Shown here piece by piece: positions 8,820-18,107 of a stretch of 64,000 nt of DNA. The notes beneath the pieces are model-generated. The model had not been told where the DNA came from, did not search any database, and saw only the letters and a list, made by a program, of their open reading frames with translations. The first letter of the stretch is position 1. Every line of letters begins with the position of its first letter. The position numbers and the translations under genes are program-made. Origin of the DNA: Halobacillus sp. Marseille-Q1614 (GTDB lineage Bacteria > Bacillota > Bacilli > Bacillales > Halobacillaceae); NCBI RefSeq assembly GCF_902809865.1, contig NZ_CADDWH010000001.1:620001-684000 (forward strand), written 5' to 3'.

Positions 8820-9530
8820 TTACTGTTGAATAGCTGCTTCTAAAGCAACCTCTATCATTTCGTTAAATGTGGTTTGTCTTTCTTCTGCAGATGTTTCTTC
8901 ACCTGTTAGGATATGGTCACTTACAGTAAGAACCGACAAGGCTTCTCTGCCATACTTGGCTGCTAATGTGTAAAGAGCTGTTGTTTCCATTTCTACAGCT
9001 AAAACGTTGTAGCTGGCCAGAAGATTAAACAGATCCATAGCGTTATCGCGGTAGAAGCTGTCACTGGTAAACACGTTACCTACGCGCAGTTTCAAACCTT
9101 TTTCAACACCTGCGTCATATGCAGCTTTAAGCAGATTAAAGTCTGCGGTAGGGGCGAAGTCAATGCCGTTGAAAACCATGCGGTTCATTTGGGAATCAGT
9201 AGTGGAGGTAGAAGCTAAAATGACGTCACGCACTTTCACATCTTTTTGAAGAGCCCCGCATGTACCGACACGAATCAATTTTTGAACGCCATAGCTTTCC
9301 ATTAATTCATTGATGTAGATGGAAATGGATGGAACCCCCATTCCTGTTCCCTGAACAGAAATGCGTTCACCTTTGTATGTTCCTGTATAGCCATACATGC
9401 CTCGTACTTCATTATAGCAGCGGACATCCTCCAGGAAATTCTCAGCGATATATTTAGCCCGCAGCGGATCTCCAGGCAAAAGAATCTTCTCTGCAATATC
9501 TCCAGGTTTTGCACCAATATGTACACTCAT
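8820..9530 (-). CDS. deoD: Purine nucleoside phosphorylase, DeoD type
   Basis: A 236-residue hexameric-type phosphorylase that splits purine (deoxy)nucleosides to base and (deoxy)ribose 1-phosphate in purine salvage. It shows the N-terminal [15 protein letters not shown], the GTGMGVPS phosphate loop, RVGTCGAL, and the catalytic Asp in [10 protein letters not shown] near residue 204. The start is ATG at 9530, seven bases after GGAGG; the upstream in-frame codon at 9554 would add residues that overlap the ribosome binding site. It appears monocistronic. Confidence 0.95.
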   Translation of the reverse strand: MSVHIGAKPGDIAEKILLPGDPLRAKYIAENFLEDVRCYNEVRGMYGYTGTYKGERISVQGTGMGVPSISIYINELMESYGVQKLIRVGTCGALQKDVKVRDVILASTSTTDSQMNRMVFNGIDFAPTADFNLLKAAYDAGVEKGLKLRVGNVFTSDSFYRDNAMDLFNLLASYNVLAVEMETTALYTLAAKYGREALSVLTVSDHILTGEETSAEERQTTFNEMIEVALEAAIQQ

Positions 9531-9602
9531 AGGTAAACCTCCTCTTAAATTCACACGCTTTTAAGTTACCACAATGACATAGAGAAAACAAATGTAACCG
9601 GA

Positions 9603-9980
9603 TTAGAAATATTGTTTTTCCAGTTCTTCCAGCCGACTAAGTGCCAATTGGTTAAATTCAGTTTCTCTTCGCTGTACCTTCTGCTTCAGCTTCTCTATGG
9701 ACTGTTTCAAAGAATCCTTGTAATCAGGAACTTCTGTTCCTTCATATTTTTCGATGGCTTCTTTATGGATATTCGCTTTTTCTTGATAACTCAATGCTTT
9801 ACGCTGATGGAAAAAAACATTTTCTGTTTTTCCGGGATTGTGCAGGTCCCCTTGCATTGGGTGTTTATCTACAGCAAGCACTTTAACTAAATAAGCATTT
9901 CTTCGTTCCTCTACGAGCTCGCCGATATAGATGCCCGTTTTGTAATGAGCTTTTACTAAATCTCCTGCTTTTAGAGTCAT
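9603..9980 (-). CDS. kapB: KapB, kinase-associated protein B
   Basis: A 125-residue protein matching the KapB family, which in B. subtilis is needed for full KinB-dependent entry into the sporulation phosphorelay. The N-terminal KAGDLVKAHYKTGIYIGEL and VKVLAVDKHPMQGDLHNP segments are diagnostic. The C-terminal third is a predicted coiled coil rich in Lys, Gln and Glu. No lipobox is visible despite the historical name lipoprotein. The ATG at 9980 follows GGAGGATGACAT. Its presence is consistent with a spore former. Confidence 0.85.
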   Translation of the reverse strand: MTLKAGDLVKAHYKTGIYIGELVEERRNAYLVKVLAVDKHPMQGDLHNPGKTENVFFHQRKALSYQEKANIHKEAIEKYEGTEVPDYKDSLKQSIEKLKQKVQRRETEFNQLALSRLEELEKQYF

Positions 9981-10105
9981 ATGTCATCCTCCTTTTAGGA
10001 TTAGTGTATCAAACTATTTTAATATGTGAAAAAGTGGTGAATTCCTTCAGCCGCGTTAAATTTTTGTTATAATATGGAGAGTGTACAGAAAGGGAGTGAT
10101 GCCTC

Positions 10106-10303
10106 ATGATGGAATTCCTGTATTTCCCTGAAGATAAAAGTGAATATATACCTGCCGTCATCATGCTCAGTATATTTATTATTGGTGCCGCCATAACTAT
10201 GTATTTTATTATAAAGCATTCACGTAAAGAGGAGCAGAAGTCAGAAAGCCAAACGAAGGCTCAGGTGCCAAATGGCGAAAAGGAAACAAGTCAGAGAGGA
10301 TAG
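10106..10303 (+). CDS. Small single-span membrane protein, unknown
   Basis: A 65-residue protein with one hydrophobic segment (about residues 15-34, YIPAVIMLSIFIIGAAITMY) followed by a highly charged tail rich in Lys, Glu and Gln. The ATG at 10106 is preceded by GGGAGTG at a slightly long distance; a second ATG at 10109 is equally possible. I do not recognise a family. A terminator follows at 10284. Confidence 0.6.
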   Translation: MMEFLYFPEDKSEYIPAVIMLSIFIIGAAITMYFIIKHSRKEEQKSESQTKAQVPNGEKETSQRG

Positions 10304-10323
10304 CTCTTTTGGCTTGTTTTTTG
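10284..10323 (+). terminator. Terminator after the small membrane protein gene
   Basis: The imperfect stem AACAAGTC...GGCTTGTT has paired inner bases AGAG/CTCT, followed by TTTTTT. Confidence 0.65.
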
Positions 10324-10387
10324 CTTATAAAAGCTGGAATTTAAGGAGAAACTATCTGTAGGACTCGTCAGGAAAGGACGTTATGAG

Positions 10388-10954
10388 ATGAAACTATGGA
10401 TAGTTTTTGTTGTATGTGCTGGTTTTCTTATTGGATGCAGCGGCGATAAAAGGTCTCCGCTTGAATCCCCGATATATAACGTAGACGGCGATCGTATAGG
10501 GACGGTCACATTAACTGAAGAAGCCCAAGGAGTAGGAGTTAAAATCAAAGCAGAGGGTCTAGAGCCGGGACCGCATGCTGTCCACTTCCATGAGCGCCCG
10601 GAATGTAACGGGCCGGATTTTCAAAGCGCTGGGAACCATTTTAACCCGAAAAAAGCTGATCACGGACTTATGAATGAAAAAGGAGCCCATACAGGAGACC
10701 TGCCGAACGTAGAAGCTGATGAAAGTGGAAAAACTGATGTTGAGCTGACACTGTCAGAGGCTACGCTTAGAGACGGGCAGACATCCCTTCTGCGTGATAA
10801 GGGCACATCCTTTGTTATACACAGCCGGCAGGATGATGGAATGACTCAGCCGGCAGGGGATTCCGGCGAGCGAATTGCATGCGCGGAAATTACCGTAAAA
10901 GCTAATGAAGATCCCACAACCGATCCAACAGAAGCTGATAAAAATAAAGAATAA
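10388..10954 (+). CDS. Cu/Zn superoxide dismutase-like lipoprotein
   Basis: A 188-residue secreted lipoprotein of the Cu/Zn SOD family. The signal peptide ends in a lipobox LIGC at residues 14-17, so the protein should be anchored outside the membrane. All expected metal ligands align by eye: two His in VHFHE, the bridging His in AGNHFNP, His in KADHGL, His and Asp in GAHTGDLPN, and His in FVIHSRQDD; the disulfide Cys pair (PEC, IAC) and the active-site Arg (ERIAC) are present. It therefore looks catalytically competent, unlike B. subtilis YojM, which is known to lack copper ligands. A 25-residue polar tail follows the domain. Confidence 0.88.
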   Translation: MKLWIVFVVCAGFLIGCSGDKRSPLESPIYNVDGDRIGTVTLTEEAQGVGVKIKAEGLEPGPHAVHFHERPECNGPDFQSAGNHFNPKKADHGLMNEKGAHTGDLPNVEADESGKTDVELTLSEATLRDGQTSLLRDKGTSFVIHSRQDDGMTQPAGDSGERIACAEITVKANEDPTTDPTEADKNKE

Positions 10955-10992
10955 AAAACCACCGTCATGCTCTACTGACGGTGGTTTTTTAC
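10953..10992. terminator. Bidirectional terminator between the SOD gene and patB
   Basis: AAAAAACCACCGTCA pairs with TGACGGTGGTTTTTT around an 8-base loop. Confidence 0.9.
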
Positions 10993-12150
10993 AGCTTGGA
11001 TAATGCGGTCGACTCCGTCCTGGACAATTTTTGGCGGAGCGGCTACGTTTATTCTCATAAAGCCCTGGCCTTCTTCTCCAAAGGATTCGCCATCGTTTAA
11101 GCCTATTTTCGCTTTTTTCTGCATAAACGATTTAAGCTCCTTATGCGACAGGTTTAACTTGCGGAAGTCAAGCCAGATCAGGTATGTTCCTTCCGCATGA
11201 ATGACACGGATTTCATCGATTTCATTATGAATTCTTTCGGTTACATAATCGCGGTTTTTCTCAAGAGTCTTTAATAATTCTTCTAACCATTCTTCTCCGT
11301 CACGATAAGCAGCTTCCATCGCGGTTAAACCTAAAGTATTTAACATAAACATTCCTTGCTTATCAAACTGGGCTTTAATCTGCTTCCTTTTTTCTTCATC
11401 AGCCGTTACGAGATAAGAAGCTTGAAGACCGGCTAAATTAAAAGTTTTTGTAGGGGAGAGGCAGGTGATTGCCGACTGATTAACCTCTTCGCTCAGCGAA
11501 GCAATAGGAATATGCGTATTTGGCTTAAAGACTAAATCCGCATGTATTTCATCAGAGACAATCGTCACTTCATGACGAAGGCAGATCTCACTCAATTTGA
11601 TAAGCTCATCCCGTTTCCATACTCTTCCTATAGGGTTGTGCGGATTGCAGAGAATAAAAATTTTGACATCATGTTCAACAATTTTATTTTCAAAATCAGA
11701 AAAATCAATGCTGTACTCTTCATTTTGATAAATTAAGGGATTTGTGACCAGCTTACGATCATGTTGTTTGATTACTGAATAAAACGGTGGGTAAACAGGT
11801 GTTTGAATAATAACAGAATCCGAAGGCTGCGTCAGTGACTGAATGATCATATGAAGGCTGGGAATAACACCAGGGCTGTAAGTAATCCAGTCTTTTTCCA
11901 TTTCCCAGTCGTGCCTTTTATACAGCCAGGAGGTGATGGTTTCTTTCACTTGATCATCAGGCATGGTGTACCCGAAGATTCCGTGTTTCACTCTTTCTTC
12001 TAGGGCCTCAATGACAGGCTCAGGTACCTGAAAGTCCATATCTGCCACCCACATCGGCAGGACGTCGTCACTTTGATAAAGTTCTGCAGCGTAATCCCAT
12101 TTTACAGAACGGGTTCCTTTTCTGGAGGTTATCTCAGTAAAACGGCTCAC
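10972..12150 (-). CDS. patB: MalY/PatB family PLP-dependent aminotransferase / cystathionine beta-lyase
   Basis: A 392-residue fold-type I PLP enzyme of the MalY/PatB group, which cleaves C-S bonds such as in cystathionine and may act as an aminotransferase. It begins with the diagnostic WDYAAELY...VLPMWVADMDF, carries DEIHADL (PLP phenolate Asp) near residue 200 and the PLP lysine in SPTKTFNLAGLQ near 234. I choose the GTG at 12150, six bases after AGGAGTG, because it gives the usual length; the longer frame from 12231 runs through a terminator. In B. subtilis patB lies beside kapB, consistent with this order. Confidence 0.9.
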   Translation of the reverse strand: MSRFTEITSRKGTRSVKWDYAAELYQSDDVLPMWVADMDFQVPEPVIEALEERVKHGIFGYTMPDDQVKETITSWLYKRHDWEMEKDWITYSPGVIPSLHMIIQSLTQPSDSVIIQTPVYPPFYSVIKQHDRKLVTNPLIYQNEEYSIDFSDFENKIVEHDVKIFILCNPHNPIGRVWKRDELIKLSEICLRHEVTIVSDEIHADLVFKPNTHIPIASLSEEVNQSAITCLSPTKTFNLAGLQASYLVTADEEKRKQIKAQFDKQGMFMLNTLGLTAMEAAYRDGEEWLEELLKTLEKNRDYVTERIHNEIDEIRVIHAEGTYLIWLDFRKLNLSHKELKSFMQKKAKIGLNDGESFGEEGQGFMRINVAAPPKIVQDGVDRIIQAVKNHRQ

Positions 12151-12230
12151 TATAATCACTCCTATTATTTTTAAACTAGCTTCATCATAACTAAAAATAG
12201 GCTGCGATGATACTGATGAGATTTTGGGCA

Positions 12231-12262
12231 AAAAAAAAGCAAAGCTAGTTAAGCTTTGCTTA
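12231..12262 (-). terminator. Terminator between the Xre gene and patB (minus strand)
   Basis: On the minus strand AAGCAAAGCTT...AGCTTTGCTT is followed by nine T. It would end the Xre transcript before patB. Confidence 0.75.
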
Positions 12263-12333
12263 CACAGGGGGAATACGAGAAAGTCTTACGTTAATCAATA
12301 TATCCAAAAATCTAGTAAGTTAAACCTCTTATT

Positions 12334-12690
12334 TTATTTTTTTCCCTGTTTTAATTCATAAAGTAGATTAATTGCTTTTAAAATATCTTCTTCTGTGAAA
12401 TCTAGTGTTTTTCTAAGCAGCAGCTTTGCTCGTTTCGTTCCGGACTTCTGAATCAGTTCCAGAAGTTCTTTGTCCGGTTTCTGGGTCTCCTCTGACTCCA
12501 TCAGTTCAGAAGCTGGGATGTCTAATACGGTAGAAATTTTTAAAATAGTATCTAACTCAGGTATTCGTTCATTACGTTCATAACTTTCAAGAACTTGCAC
12601 ACCTATCCGTGATTTAAAAGATAGTTCTTCTTTAGTGAAACCTTTTAATTCCCTATACTTTTTAATGTTTTCCCCAATGGACATTTCCAT
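12334..12690 (-). CDS. Xre-family helix-turn-helix regulator
   Basis: A 118-residue DNA-binding protein. Residues 5-65 form a Cro/C1-type HTH (IGENIKKYRELKGFTKEELSF, then VQVLESYERNERIPELDTILKISTVLDIPASEL). The C-terminal part (KLLLRKTLDFTEEDILKAINLLYELKQ) is helical and may dimerise. The target genes are unknown; it is divergent from yugI and upstream of patB. The ATG at 12690 is preceded by GGGAGGAG; the ATG two codons downstream is also possible. Confidence 0.85.
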   Translation of the reverse strand: MEMSIGENIKKYRELKGFTKEELSFKSRIGVQVLESYERNERIPELDTILKISTVLDIPASELMESEETQKPDKELLELIQKSGTKRAKLLLRKTLDFTEEDILKAINLLYELKQGKK

Positions 12691-12846
12691 CCACTCCTCC
12701 CATACCCTTATTATAGCACGCGATTCCCAAAAAGAGGTAAATGAATCACTGCTAAAAATATTGTTTTTTGCTTAAATAGAAAAGTTATGATAAAATCAAT
12801 AATTGCGTGAAAAGAAACGAATAATTTATATCAGGAGTTGTATAGC

Positions 12847-13233
12847 ATGTCAGATAAGTTTCAAGAAGGTCAAGTTTTAGAAGGAAAAGTAACTGGGATT
12901 CAGCCATATGGTGCTTTCGTTGCACTGGATGAAAAAGTACAAGGTCTTGTTCACATTTCTGAAGTAACACACGGATATGTAAAGGATATTAACGAACACC
13001 TTACAGAAGGTGACGAAGTTCAAGTTAAAATTCTAAACATCGATGAGCAAAGCAATAAATACTCTCTTTCCATTCGTGCGACTCAAGAAGCACCTAAGCA
13101 GGAGCAGCGTCGTCCGCGTAAACAGGCGCCAAAGCAGCAGCAGGAGGAAGCTTCTGCAGGGTTCAACACCCTTAAAGACAAGCTGGAAGACTGGATTAAA
13201 CAATCCGATGATCGTGAAAAATTCCGCAAATAA
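12847..13233 (+). CDS. yugI: YugI, S1 RNA-binding domain protein (general stress protein 13)
   Basis: A 128-residue protein with a single S1 OB-fold domain at residues 7-75 (GQVLEGKVTGIQPYGAFVAL, GLVHISEVTHGYVKDI, VQVKILNID), followed by a basic, Gln-rich linker and a short acidic end. S1 proteins of this size bind RNA or ribosomes; B. subtilis YugI is known as a general stress and ribosome-associated protein. The ATG at 12847 follows AGGAG by nine bases; the TTG at 12838 lies in the ribosome binding site. Confidence 0.92.
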   Translation: MSDKFQEGQVLEGKVTGIQPYGAFVALDEKVQGLVHISEVTHGYVKDINEHLTEGDEVQVKILNIDEQSNKYSLSIRATQEAPKQEQRRPRKQAPKQQQEEASAGFNTLKDKLEDWIKQSDDREKFRK

Positions 13234-13239
13234 GCAAGA

Positions 13240-13273
13240 GAAAACCCGTCTCGTTTAGAGTCGGGTTTTTTTA
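13240..13273 (+). terminator. Intrinsic terminator after yugI
   Basis: AAAACCCG pairs with CGGGTTTT, with additional inner pairing and a T-run. Confidence 0.8.
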
Positions 13274-13290
13274 TGTTAATAGCCGGAAGA

Positions 13291-13533
13291 CTATTGGTTT
13301 TGTGGAGCTTCCCGTGTAGCATCTGTAGTTTCAGCTGCACGTGAAAAATAAATGGATATGGTGATAAGTCCACTAATTCCAACGAGCGTATAAATCACAC
13401 GAGCAAAAGCTCCACTTTGTTCACCGCCGCCAAATAAGCCGGCTACAAGGTCGTATTGAAACAATCCAATAAGTCCCCAGTTTATCGCTCCGATAATAAC
13501 TAGCAAAAGTGCTACTCTTTGAATCCAACTCAT
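13291..13533 (-). CDS. DUF378 small membrane protein
   Basis: An 80-residue protein of the DUF378 family (YuzA-like). It begins RVALLLVIIGAINWGLIGLF, the hallmark of this family, and has a second hydrophobic segment at about residues 44-63. The C-terminal 15 residues are polar. Function is unknown. The ATG at 13533 follows AAAGGAGG by ten bases. It lies between yugI and yugJ. Confidence 0.85.
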   Translation of the reverse strand: MSWIQRVALLLVIIGAINWGLIGLFQYDLVAGLFGGGEQSGAFARVIYTLVGISGLITISIYFSRAAETTDATREAPQNQ

Positions 13534-13679
13534 GATTTTGTATCCTCCTTTCAGTCATAATGTTTCTAGGTTGAGCGTTTTAGAGCAATTTTATACATAG
13601 TGCATTTCTTTTGAGAAACGGAGGTAAGTCAGGGATAATGGGAAGTGTATCGTTATTATTGGAGAGGAGAATATAGAAC

Positions 13680-14846
13680 ATGGATACATTTATGTTTCAC
13701 AATCCAACAAAATTAATTTTTGGTAAAGATCAGGTAGAACAGTTGCCTGAACAGCTGCCTAAAGATACAAAAAAAGTCCTTCTCGTATATGGAGGAGGAA
13801 GCATTAAAAAGAACGGAATATATGATCAAGTCCTAAAACAGTTAGAGTCAGCCGATGTAAAAGTGCATGAGCTTGCAGGTGTTGAACCTAACCCACGCTT
13901 GACTACAGTAAGAAAAGGCGTTGATATTTGTAAAAAAGAAGGAATTGACTTTCTTCTTGCTGTAGGCGGCGGAAGTGTAATCGACTGTACGAAAACGATC
14001 GCTGCCGGTGCAAAATATGACGGAGATGCGTGGGATCTTGTAACACGCCAGGCAACTCCGGATGGTGCACTCCCCTTTGGTACAGTTCTCACGCTGGCTG
14101 CTACCGGTTCTGAAATGAACGGAGGCGCCGTAATTACAAACTGGGAAACGAATGAAAAGTATGGCTGGGGTTATGCTCCATACACTTACCCAATGTTCTC
14201 CCTTCTGGATCCGCAAAACACGATGACAGTACCAAAGGATCAGACGATTTATGGCATTGTGGACATGATGAGTCACTTATTCGAACAGTATTTCCATAAT
14301 GACACTAAATCTCCCGTACAGGATGAAATGATCGAAGGAGTTTTACGCACAGTGATTAAAACAGCTCCTAAATTGCTTGATAACCTTGAATCATATGAGC
14401 ATCGTGAAACCATTTTGTATTCAGGCACGCTAGCCTTAAATGGTATGCTCCAAATGGGATACCGCGGCGACTGGGCCACTCACAATATTGAACACGCGGT
14501 TTCCGCTGTATACGATATCCCACATGCAGGAGGACTGGCAATCCTTTTCCCTAACTGGATGAAACACAACTTAGATGTAAATGTTCAGCGGTTCGCTCAA
14601 TTAGCTGTTAATGTCTTCGGCGTTGATAATAAAAATTCTACCGAGCGTGAAACGGCAGAAAAAGGAATCGAAGAACTTCGCAGCTTCTGGACATCAATCG
14701 GTGCTCCGGAAACACTTGCTGACTACGATATTGATGATGAAAAGTTTGATGTTATCGTCAATCGCGCGATGAAACGTGGTAAATTTGGTAACTTTACAAA
14801 ATTAGATGAGCAGGACGTGAAAGAAATCCTGGAAATGTCCAAATAA
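13680..14846 (+). CDS. yugJ: Iron-containing alcohol dehydrogenase (NADH-dependent butanol dehydrogenase type)
   Basis: A 388-residue group III Fe-type alcohol dehydrogenase that interconverts aldehydes and alcohols with NAD(P)H. The nucleotide-binding [13 protein letters not shown] is near residues 98-110, ATGSEMNGG near 140, and the metal-binding His/Asp set occurs in [11 protein letters not shown] and in [18 protein letters not shown]. Length and position match YugJ of B. subtilis. The ATG at 13680 follows GAGGAG by ten bases. It is followed by two hairpins before pgi. Confidence 0.93.
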   Translation: MDTFMFHNPTKLIFGKDQVEQLPEQLPKDTKKVLLVYGGGSIKKNGIYDQVLKQLESADVKVHELAGVEPNPRLTTVRKGVDICKKEGIDFLLAVGGGSVIDCTKTIAAGAKYDGDAWDLVTRQATPDGALPFGTVLTLAATGSEMNGGAVITNWETNEKYGWGYAPYTYPMFSLLDPQNTMTVPKDQTIYGIVDMMSHLFEQYFHNDTKSPVQDEMIEGVLRTVIKTAPKLLDNLESYEHRETILYSGTLALNGMLQMGYRGDWATHNIEHAVSAVYDIPHAGGLAILFPNWMKHNLDVNVQRFAQLAVNVFGVDNKNSTERETAEKGIEELRSFWTSIGAPETLADYDIDDEKFDVIVNRAMKRGKFGNFTKLDEQDVKEILEMSK

Positions 14847-14859
14847 TGGATAACAAATG

Positions 14860-14888
14860 ACGCAGGGAAATTTACCCTGCGTTTTTCA
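14860..14888 (+). terminator. Intrinsic terminator after yugJ
   Basis: ACGCAGGG pairs with CCCTGCGT, followed by T5. Confidence 0.8.
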
Positions 14889-14939
14889 TGTTTGAGCAAC
14901 GAAGGGGTATGGAGTAACTTTTAAATAATAGTGCTAATA

Positions 14940-14964
14940 AGAGAGGGGCTTCTCTCTTTTTTTG
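14940..14964 (+). terminator. Second terminator-like hairpin before pgi
   Basis: AAGAGAGGGGCTTCTCTCTT is followed by T7. It may be the end of a short untranslated transcript or a read-through stop for yugJ. Confidence 0.6.
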
Positions 14965-15007
14965 GTAAAAAAGCAGCATTGAAACTAAACAGTGCTTATT
15001 TTATAAA

Positions 15008-15021
15008 TGAATACGCTTACA
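15008..15021. promoter_or_regulatory. Candidate cre site upstream of pgi
   Basis: TGAATACGCTTACA differs by one base from the CcpA-binding consensus TGWAANCGNTNWCA. It lies about 90 bases before pgi, so catabolite control of this glycolytic gene is possible. This is a match by eye only. Confidence 0.35.
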
Positions 15022-15109
15022 ATTATAACGTTACTTGATTTGAACTTCCCGTTTCGATAAAGTTAAATTGATTATATAAAAAATATACTTATAACGTGGA
15101 GGGAATTTA

Positions 15110-16456
15110 ATGACACATGTTCGTTTTGATTACGATAAGGCGCTGCCTTTTTTTGAAGAACATGAACTAGAGTACATGCAGGGTGCAGTAGAACTGGCCC
15201 ATGAAGCAATTCATCAAAAAACAGGACCAGGTAACGACTTTCTAGGATGGCTGGATCTTCCGGAAGACTATGATCGGGAAGAATTTGACCGCATTCAGAA
15301 ATCTGCGGCTAAAATAAAAGAAGATTCAGATGTCCTGTTAGTTGTTGGAATCGGCGGCTCTTATCTTGGGGCTCGCGCAGCCATTGATATGCTGAACCAC
15401 AGCTTTTATAATGTGCTCTCCAAAGAGCAGCGTAAGACTCCTCAAGTCTTTTTCGTCGGAAACAGTATCAGTGCTCCATATTTAAATGACTTATTCGATG
15501 TACTTGAAGGCAAAGATGTTTCTGTGAATGTCATCTCAAAGAGTGGGACTACGACAGAGCCAGCTATTGCTTTCCGTGCTTTCCGTAAATTCTTAGAAGA
15601 GAAGTATGGAAAAGAAGAGGCTAAGAAGCGAATTTATGCAACGACCGATAAATCAAAAGGAGCTCTTAAAACGCTTGCCGATGAACAGGGCTATGAATCA
15701 TTTGTTGTACCTGATGATGTAGGGGGCCGCTACTCTGTATTAACTGCCGTTGGTCTGCTGCCGATCGCTGTAAGCGGAGTGGACATTGAGGAAATGATGC
15801 AAGGTGCTCAAGCTGCCAGAACAGAGCTGAGCTCTGAGAAAATTTCGGAAAACCCTGCCTATCAATATGCAGCTGTCCGTAATGTTCTTTACAACAAGGG
15901 CAAAACAATCGAAATGTTAATCAACTACGAACCCTCTCTTCAGTATTTTTCGGAGTGGTGGAAACAATTGTTTGGGGAAAGTGAAGGAAAAGACCAAAAA
16001 GGTATCTATCCTTCCTCTGCGAACTTCTCTACAGACCTTCACTCTTTAGGTCAATATGTACAGGATGGCCGTCGTGACCTGTTCGAGACAATTCTTCATG
16101 TTGAAGAACCGAAATCAGATTACACGATTGAAGAAGAAGAGCAGAACCTCGACGGGCTTAATTACCTGGCAGGACAAACAGTTGATTATGTAAATGAAAA
16201 AGCTTATCAGGGAACAATGCTTGCTCACACAGACGGGCAGGTTCCAAACTTGATTGTCCACGTACCTAAACTAGACGCTTATACGTTTGGCTATCTGGCG
16301 TATTTCTTTGAAAAAGCATGTGCCATAAGCGGCTATCTCCTTGGAGTTAATCCTTTTGATCAGCCGGGAGTTGAAGCTTATAAGAAAAATATGTTTGCAC
16401 TGCTTGGCAAACCAGGTTTCGAAAAAGAAAAAGAAGAGCTGGAAAAACGCCTGTAA
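15110..16456 (+). CDS. pgi: Glucose-6-phosphate isomerase
   Basis: A 448-residue cytosolic isomerase that interconverts glucose 6-phosphate and fructose 6-phosphate. The phosphate-binding [12 protein letters not shown] (about residues 79-90) and [14 protein letters not shown] (about 144-157) are present, as are [12 protein letters not shown] and the late catalytic-region segment near [13 protein letters not shown]. Length is normal for the short Firmicute form (about 450). The ATG at 15110 follows GTGGAGGG. It forms a single transcript with a strong terminator before yugN. Confidence 0.97.
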   Translation: MTHVRFDYDKALPFFEEHELEYMQGAVELAHEAIHQKTGPGNDFLGWLDLPEDYDREEFDRIQKSAAKIKEDSDVLLVVGIGGSYLGARAAIDMLNHSFYNVLSKEQRKTPQVFFVGNSISAPYLNDLFDVLEGKDVSVNVISKSGTTTEPAIAFRAFRKFLEEKYGKEEAKKRIYATTDKSKGALKTLADEQGYESFVVPDDVGGRYSVLTAVGLLPIAVSGVDIEEMMQGAQAARTELSSEKISENPAYQYAAVRNVLYNKGKTIEMLINYEPSLQYFSEWWKQLFGESEGKDQKGIYPSSANFSTDLHSLGQYVQDGRRDLFETILHVEEPKSDYTIEEEEQNLDGLNYLAGQTVDYVNEKAYQGTMLAHTDGQVPNLIVHVPKLDAYTFGYLAYFFEKACAISGYLLGVNPFDQPGVEAYKKNMFALLGKPGFEKEKEELEKRL

Positions 16457-16466
16457 GGGTTAGAGA

Positions 16467-16510
16467 AGCACCTTGCATCCATTAATTGGATGAGCAAGGT
16501 GCTTTTTTTT
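16467..16510 (+). terminator. Intrinsic terminator after pgi
   Basis: AGCACCTTGC pairs with GCAAGGTGCT, with inner ATCCA/TGGAT pairing, followed by eight T. Confidence 0.9.
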
Positions 16511-16552
16511 GGACAAAATAAAGTAACAGATTTATTGAAGAGGGGTGATTAA

Positions 16553-16972
16553 ATGTATGCATTAGAATCAATACTCACAGGTGAACCTTACTCGTTTAGT
16601 ACATTAGAACAGGAGCTTACACCGCTTGGGTTCAAATTAGCGGATAACTGGGATTACGATCACGGTTATTTTGATTGTCAGCTGGCAAACGAAGAAGGCT
16701 ATCATTTCTTAAGGATTCCTTTTACCGCAGTAAGCGGAGACTTGGATTCTCCTACTTCTTCACCTATCGTACGAGTCGGAGAGCCTTTTCTGCTCACGCA
16801 TCTTTACCAGGATGGAATCGATGATCATGTTCGTGAAGGTAACTTCCGCGCCATGATTGATCAATTCCAGGAACCTAAAGATAAAGATGCCAAAGTGCCT
16901 GAAAAATTCATTCCACAAGGCCGGGAGTTATTACAGGAAGTTGAAAGCCGATTAAGTTCTAATCGGGATTAA
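16553..16972 (+). CDS. yugN: YugN-like family protein
   Basis: A 139-residue protein of the YugN family, recognised by size and by the segment NWDYDHGYFDCQL followed by GYHFLRIPFTAVSGDLDS. It has no membrane segment and no known biochemical function. It keeps the B. subtilis order pgi-yugN-yugO. Its last 21 bases overlap the 3' end of the convergent yugO. Confidence 0.85.
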   Translation: MYALESILTGEPYSFSTLEQELTPLGFKLADNWDYDHGYFDCQLANEEGYHFLRIPFTAVSGDLDSPTSSPIVRVGEPFLLTHLYQDGIDDHVREGNFRAMIDQFQEPKDKDAKVPEKFIPQGRELLQEVESRLSSNRD

Positions 16973-17950
16973 TACGATAAACGTTTCAACGTCTTCTAAG
17001 GGAGTCGAACTGTTTATATGGAAAGAGGGTTTCTGATTTTTGCGGTAACCAATCAGGAACTCTCCTTTGCTGAAATAAAGATCAACCGCCTCTCCCATCT
17101 TTTCTTTTCTTAAAGAGGGAGGGACAGGCTCTTCGTGGAATTGCCGCTCTGTTAATAAGTCTAATAACAGCTGAAAAGGCTCCACAGGGGCTGTGTGAAA
17201 CAATTCATGGTAGAGCAGGCTGCTCATAAAGTCATTGGAACGGATAATCGTATCCGCGCCTGCACGCTCAGCATTAATTCTCTGCTGGTTAGTAAGTACT
17301 TCTGCAATTATAAATAGATCCTGGTGATGTCCTTTTAAAGAAACGATCTGGTGGATAACCGATTGGTCAGCTTCCCGCTCTGTTTTTGACTGATCGGCCG
17401 TTATAATTGCTTTTTTGGCTTGAGAAACGTTTGCCTTTTCTAACGTTTCTTCCATCGTAGGATCGCCATGTATGAAATGAACGTGAGTATGGTTCTCGTA
17501 AAGTTTGTTCATCGTGCGATCGATGAGTACGATATAATCGTTACATTTATTATTTTCCATCATTTCAATGAGCTGGCGAGTTCTTTCATTCCAGCCAACG
17601 AGAATAATGTGATTCATTCCTTTAAAATGAACTTTTCCCTTGGATAAATCCTGTTCATGCTTAACGGTAGCTGCCGACAAAGTAGCCATATAAAAAGTGA
17701 CAAGCCCTCCTCCGGTTAAGATAAGAAAGATCGCCATAATTTTGCCGGGCGCACTTAGAGGAACATAATCACCGTAGCCCACGGTGGCTCCCGTAACAAA
17801 CGCCCACCAAACCCCATCAAAAAAGGTAGGGAAATTCACAGGCTCAATTAAATGAATCATCATACCGAAGAAGATCATCATTACGAGCACGGTGGCAAGC
17901 AGCCTTAAAAATAAAGGAAGCTGAAAATATAATCGTATCCATTGCTGCAT
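16952..17950 (-). CDS. yugO: Potassium channel with RCK domain (YugO)
   Basis: A 332-residue two-helix potassium channel subunit. Hydrophobic segments lie at about residues 14-35 and 72-95, with the pore helix and selectivity filter TVGYGD between them. A cytosolic RCK (TrkA-N) domain follows, beginning NHIILVGWNERTRQLIEMM near residue 112. B. subtilis YugO conducts potassium for biofilm electrical signalling; the same role here is inference. The ATG at 17950 has the weak upstream site GAGGGGA. It overlaps yugN tail-to-tail by 21 bases. A second channel of similar design lies at 53293. Confidence 0.92.
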   Translation of the reverse strand: MQQWIRLYFQLPLFLRLLATVLVMMIFFGMMIHLIEPVNFPTFFDGVWWAFVTGATVGYGDYVPLSAPGKIMAIFLILTGGGLVTFYMATLSAATVKHEQDLSKGKVHFKGMNHIILVGWNERTRQLIEMMENNKCNDYIVLIDRTMNKLYENHTHVHFIHGDPTMEETLEKANVSQAKKAIITADQSKTEREADQSVIHQIVSLKGHHQDLFIIAEVLTNQQRINAERAGADTIIRSNDFMSSLLYHELFHTAPVEPFQLLLDLLTERQFHEEPVPPSLRKEKMGEAVDLYFSKGEFLIGYRKNQKPSFHINSSTPLEDVETFIVLIPIRT

Positions 17951-18070
17951 AATTGCTGTCCCCTCTTTTTTTTACTAAGTATGGCTGTTTGGGGATGATT
18001 TCAAACATGATGCCGCGGGGCTGGAGTGGTATTTTCCATAAATTACCCAGTAATAAAACATAAGGGTTAC

Positions 18071-18103
18071 AAAAAAAGCATCCTATAAGATAGATAGGAC
18101 GCT
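18071..18103 (-). terminator. Terminator of the thioredoxin-fold gene (minus strand)
   Basis: On the minus strand AGCGTCCTAT pairs with ATAGGATGCT, followed by seven T. Confidence 0.75.
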
Positions 18104-18107
18104 ATTA

